Assembly (NCBI GenBank): GCA_018823325.1
Contig: JAHJIJ010000015.1
Location: 62,001 to 126,000, forward strand
Direction of reading: 5' to 3'
DNA: 64,000 nucleotides
From: Alphaproteobacteria bacterium
GTDB taxonomy: Bacteria > Pseudomonadota > Alphaproteobacteria > Sphingomonadales > Sphingomonadaceae
Shown here piece by piece: positions 62,758 to 64,000 of this stretch. Each line of letters begins with the position of its first letter. Within the stretch, counting starts at the first letter, position 1. The translations under genes were made by a program, and so were the position numbers. Under the pieces are notes generated by a model that saw nothing but the letters and a program-made list of their open reading frames with translations, had not been told where the DNA came from and did no database searches.

Positions 62758-63747
62758 ATGGCCAACTGGCCCTTCACCCAAGGCATTCACGACATCGGCA
62801 ACGGCCTGTACGGCTATGTGCAGCCGGATGGCACTTGGGGCTGGTCCAACGCCGGGCTGATTGCCAGCGATGGAGAAACGCTGCTGGTCGATACGCTGAT
62901 GAGCGTGCCGCTGACGCGCGACATGCTCGACACGTTTCGTGCGAAAGTTCCAGAGGCGGCAAAGATCGACCGGCTGGTGAACACCCATGCCAACCCAGAC
63001 CATTTCTTCGGCAACGGGCTGGTTGCCGATGCGGAGATCATCGGCACCAACGAAGCCAGGAAGGAAATGGCCGGCTTCAACCCCAAGATGCTCGCCAACC
63101 TCAAGAACGTCTACACCGAGATGGGCGACACCGGCGCCTTCCTCTACGAGACGATGGGCCGCAAGTTCGATTTCTCCGGTGTCGATGAGCTGACGCTGCC
63201 GAACCGCACCTTCGACGAGCGGCTTGATCTCACCGTCGGCTCAAAGGCGGTTTCGCTGATCGACCTTGGCCCCGCACACACCGCTTCCGATACGATCGTG
63301 TGGGTGCCGCAGAACCGCGTCGTCTTCACCGGCGACCTGCTGTTCAACGAGGGTCATCCGATCATGTGGGCAGGTCCAGTGGAGAACTGGATCGCGGCCT
63401 GCCAGTATATCGTCGATCTCGATCCCGAAGTTGTGGTGCCTGGCCACGGCCCGATCACGGACACGAGCGCCGTCCGCAACATGCAGGCCTATTTCGAATA
63501 TGTCCGCGACGAAGCCCGCAAACGCTACGACGCGGGGCTGAGCTTCGAGGACGCTGCCCGCGACATCAACATGCAGGAGTATCGCGGCTGGACCGACCCG
63601 GAGCGGATCGTGGCCAACGTCTTCTCGCTCTACAAACAATGGGGCGCGCAGTTCAGCCCGGAGCAGCACCGCGACCTGTTCGGAGCGATGGGGCGCTATC
63701 ATCACGAAATGCAAAATCACGGGGAGTCGTGCGATCATGCCCATTGA
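62758..63747 (+). CDS. Metallo-beta-lactamase-fold hydrolase
   Basis: 329 residues from ATG 62758 with GGAGAGATC before it. The metal motif reads H77-A-N79-P-D81-H82, so the second His of HxHxDH is Asn, as in one subgroup of the superfamily. Later ligands are in LIDLGPAHTASDT, VFTGDLLF and VVPGHGPITD. A C-terminal helical extension of about 80 residues follows. It is probably a hydrolase or lactonase of a pathway intermediate. It overlaps the next gene by 11 bases. Confidence 0.85.
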   Translation: MANWPFTQGIHDIGNGLYGYVQPDGTWGWSNAGLIASDGETLLVDTLMSVPLTRDMLDTFRAKVPEAAKIDRLVNTHANPDHFFGNGLVADAEIIGTNEARKEMAGFNPKMLANLKNVYTEMGDTGAFLYETMGRKFDFSGVDELTLPNRTFDERLDLTVGSKAVSLIDLGPAHTASDTIVWVPQNRVVFTGDLLFNEGHPIMWAGPVENWIAACQYIVDLDPEVVVPGHGPITDTSAVRNMQAYFEYVRDEARKRYDAGLSFEDAARDINMQEYRGWTDPERIVANVFSLYKQWGAQFSPEQHRDLFGAMGRYHHEMQNHGESCDHAH

Positions 63748-64000
63748 GATCAACGCCACGCATGATCCCGCGCGCACAAGCTGGGTCGAAAGCGCCAACG
63801 CGCCGGAAACCGATTTCCCGATCCAGAATCTGCCTTTTGGCCTGTTCCGCCACGGGGGGGCGGTGCGCGGCGGTGTGGCGCTGGGCGAGCACATCATCGA
63901 TGTGCCCCGGCTCCATGCCGCCGCCCTGCTGGATGGCGATGCCGCAGAGGCAGCCCGCGCGATGGAGGGTCCGTCGCTCGCGCCGCTGCTCGGCGCAAGC
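63737..64000 (+). CDS. fahA: Fumarylacetoacetase, 3' end outside window
   Basis: 88 residues are visible from ATG 63737 to the right edge. The N-terminus SWVESANAPETDFPIQNLPFGLFR and RGGVALGEHIIDVPRL match the fumarylacetoacetase N-terminal domain, which is separate from the general FAH family protein at 61074. FahA cleaves fumarylacetoacetate to fumarate and acetoacetate in homogentisate catabolism. Its start overlaps the MBL gene by 11 bases. Confidence 0.85.
   Translation, partial: MPIEINATHDPARTSWVESANAPETDFPIQNLPFGLFRHGGAVRGGVALGEHIIDVPRLHAAALLDGDAAEAARAMEGPSLAPLLGAS

Overview
The window reads as chromosome of an alphaproteobacterium of the order Sphingomonadales. The evidence is high G+C, dense gene packing with many 4-base ATGA overlaps, a PEP-CTERM protein with the PEPATWAMMIAGFG-type tail typical of sphingomonads, two large TonB-dependent receptors, a DUF3297 gene, an Mrp antiporter operon and sphingomonad-like intergenic palindromic repeats. 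There is no rRNA, CRISPR array, insertion sequence or phage gene. The only RNA gene I can support is tRNA-Gly(GCC). Both ends are cut inside genes: a membrane protein on the left and a fumarylacetoacetase-type gene on the right.

Layout. 1-14 kb is mostly housekeeping: free methionine-R-sulfoxide reductase, the N-end-rule transferase Bpt, a two-subunit aconitase X, a COG2509 flavoprotein, a YbbA/YbbP-type ABC exporter divergent from an arylesterase, a class V aminotransferase, and a Fur-box-preceded pair (unknown protein plus ferredoxin-NADP reductase). 14.2-22.5 kb is ion homeostasis: mrp/mnh AB-C-D-E-F-G, a methyltransferase and a YbaL-type K+/H+ antiporter. 22.8-31.4 kb holds typA, a PEP-CTERM protein, a secreted methyltransferase, an APC permease, small exported proteins and an exported GH127 glycosidase. 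31.4-34.8 kb pairs a kup potassium transporter with a divergent chimeric regulator. 36.4-42 kb holds a TetR regulator and a Fur-box-preceded operon PepSY-DUF2271-DUF4198-ApbE, then small enzymes. 42-48.6 kb holds AsmA and an AT-richer block (two secreted proteins and a TonB receptor), followed by tRNA-Gly. 49-51 kb holds YbbN, a Lon-substrate-domain protein and PspC. 51.4-64 kb looks like a catabolic region: sulfatase, GntR regulator, OmpA-like protein plus c-type cytochrome, TonB receptor, extradiol dioxygenase, flavin hydroxylase, FAH-family hydrolase, TetR, metallo-beta-lactamase-fold hydrolase and fumarylacetoacetase.

The most unusual object is the protein at 31430-32776. It joins a KdpD-like membrane/GAF/dimerisation half directly to the KdpE-type winged helix. 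The phospho-accepting His, the ATPase domain and the receiver domain are all absent, and the gene is divergent from kup. It looks like a membrane-bound one-component potassium regulator derived from a two-component system. Next come an iron-regulated flavinylation-type operon under a near-consensus Fur box, a second Fur box followed by a very strong leader hairpin in front of an unrecognised gene, and the aromatic-type catabolic cluster at the right end.
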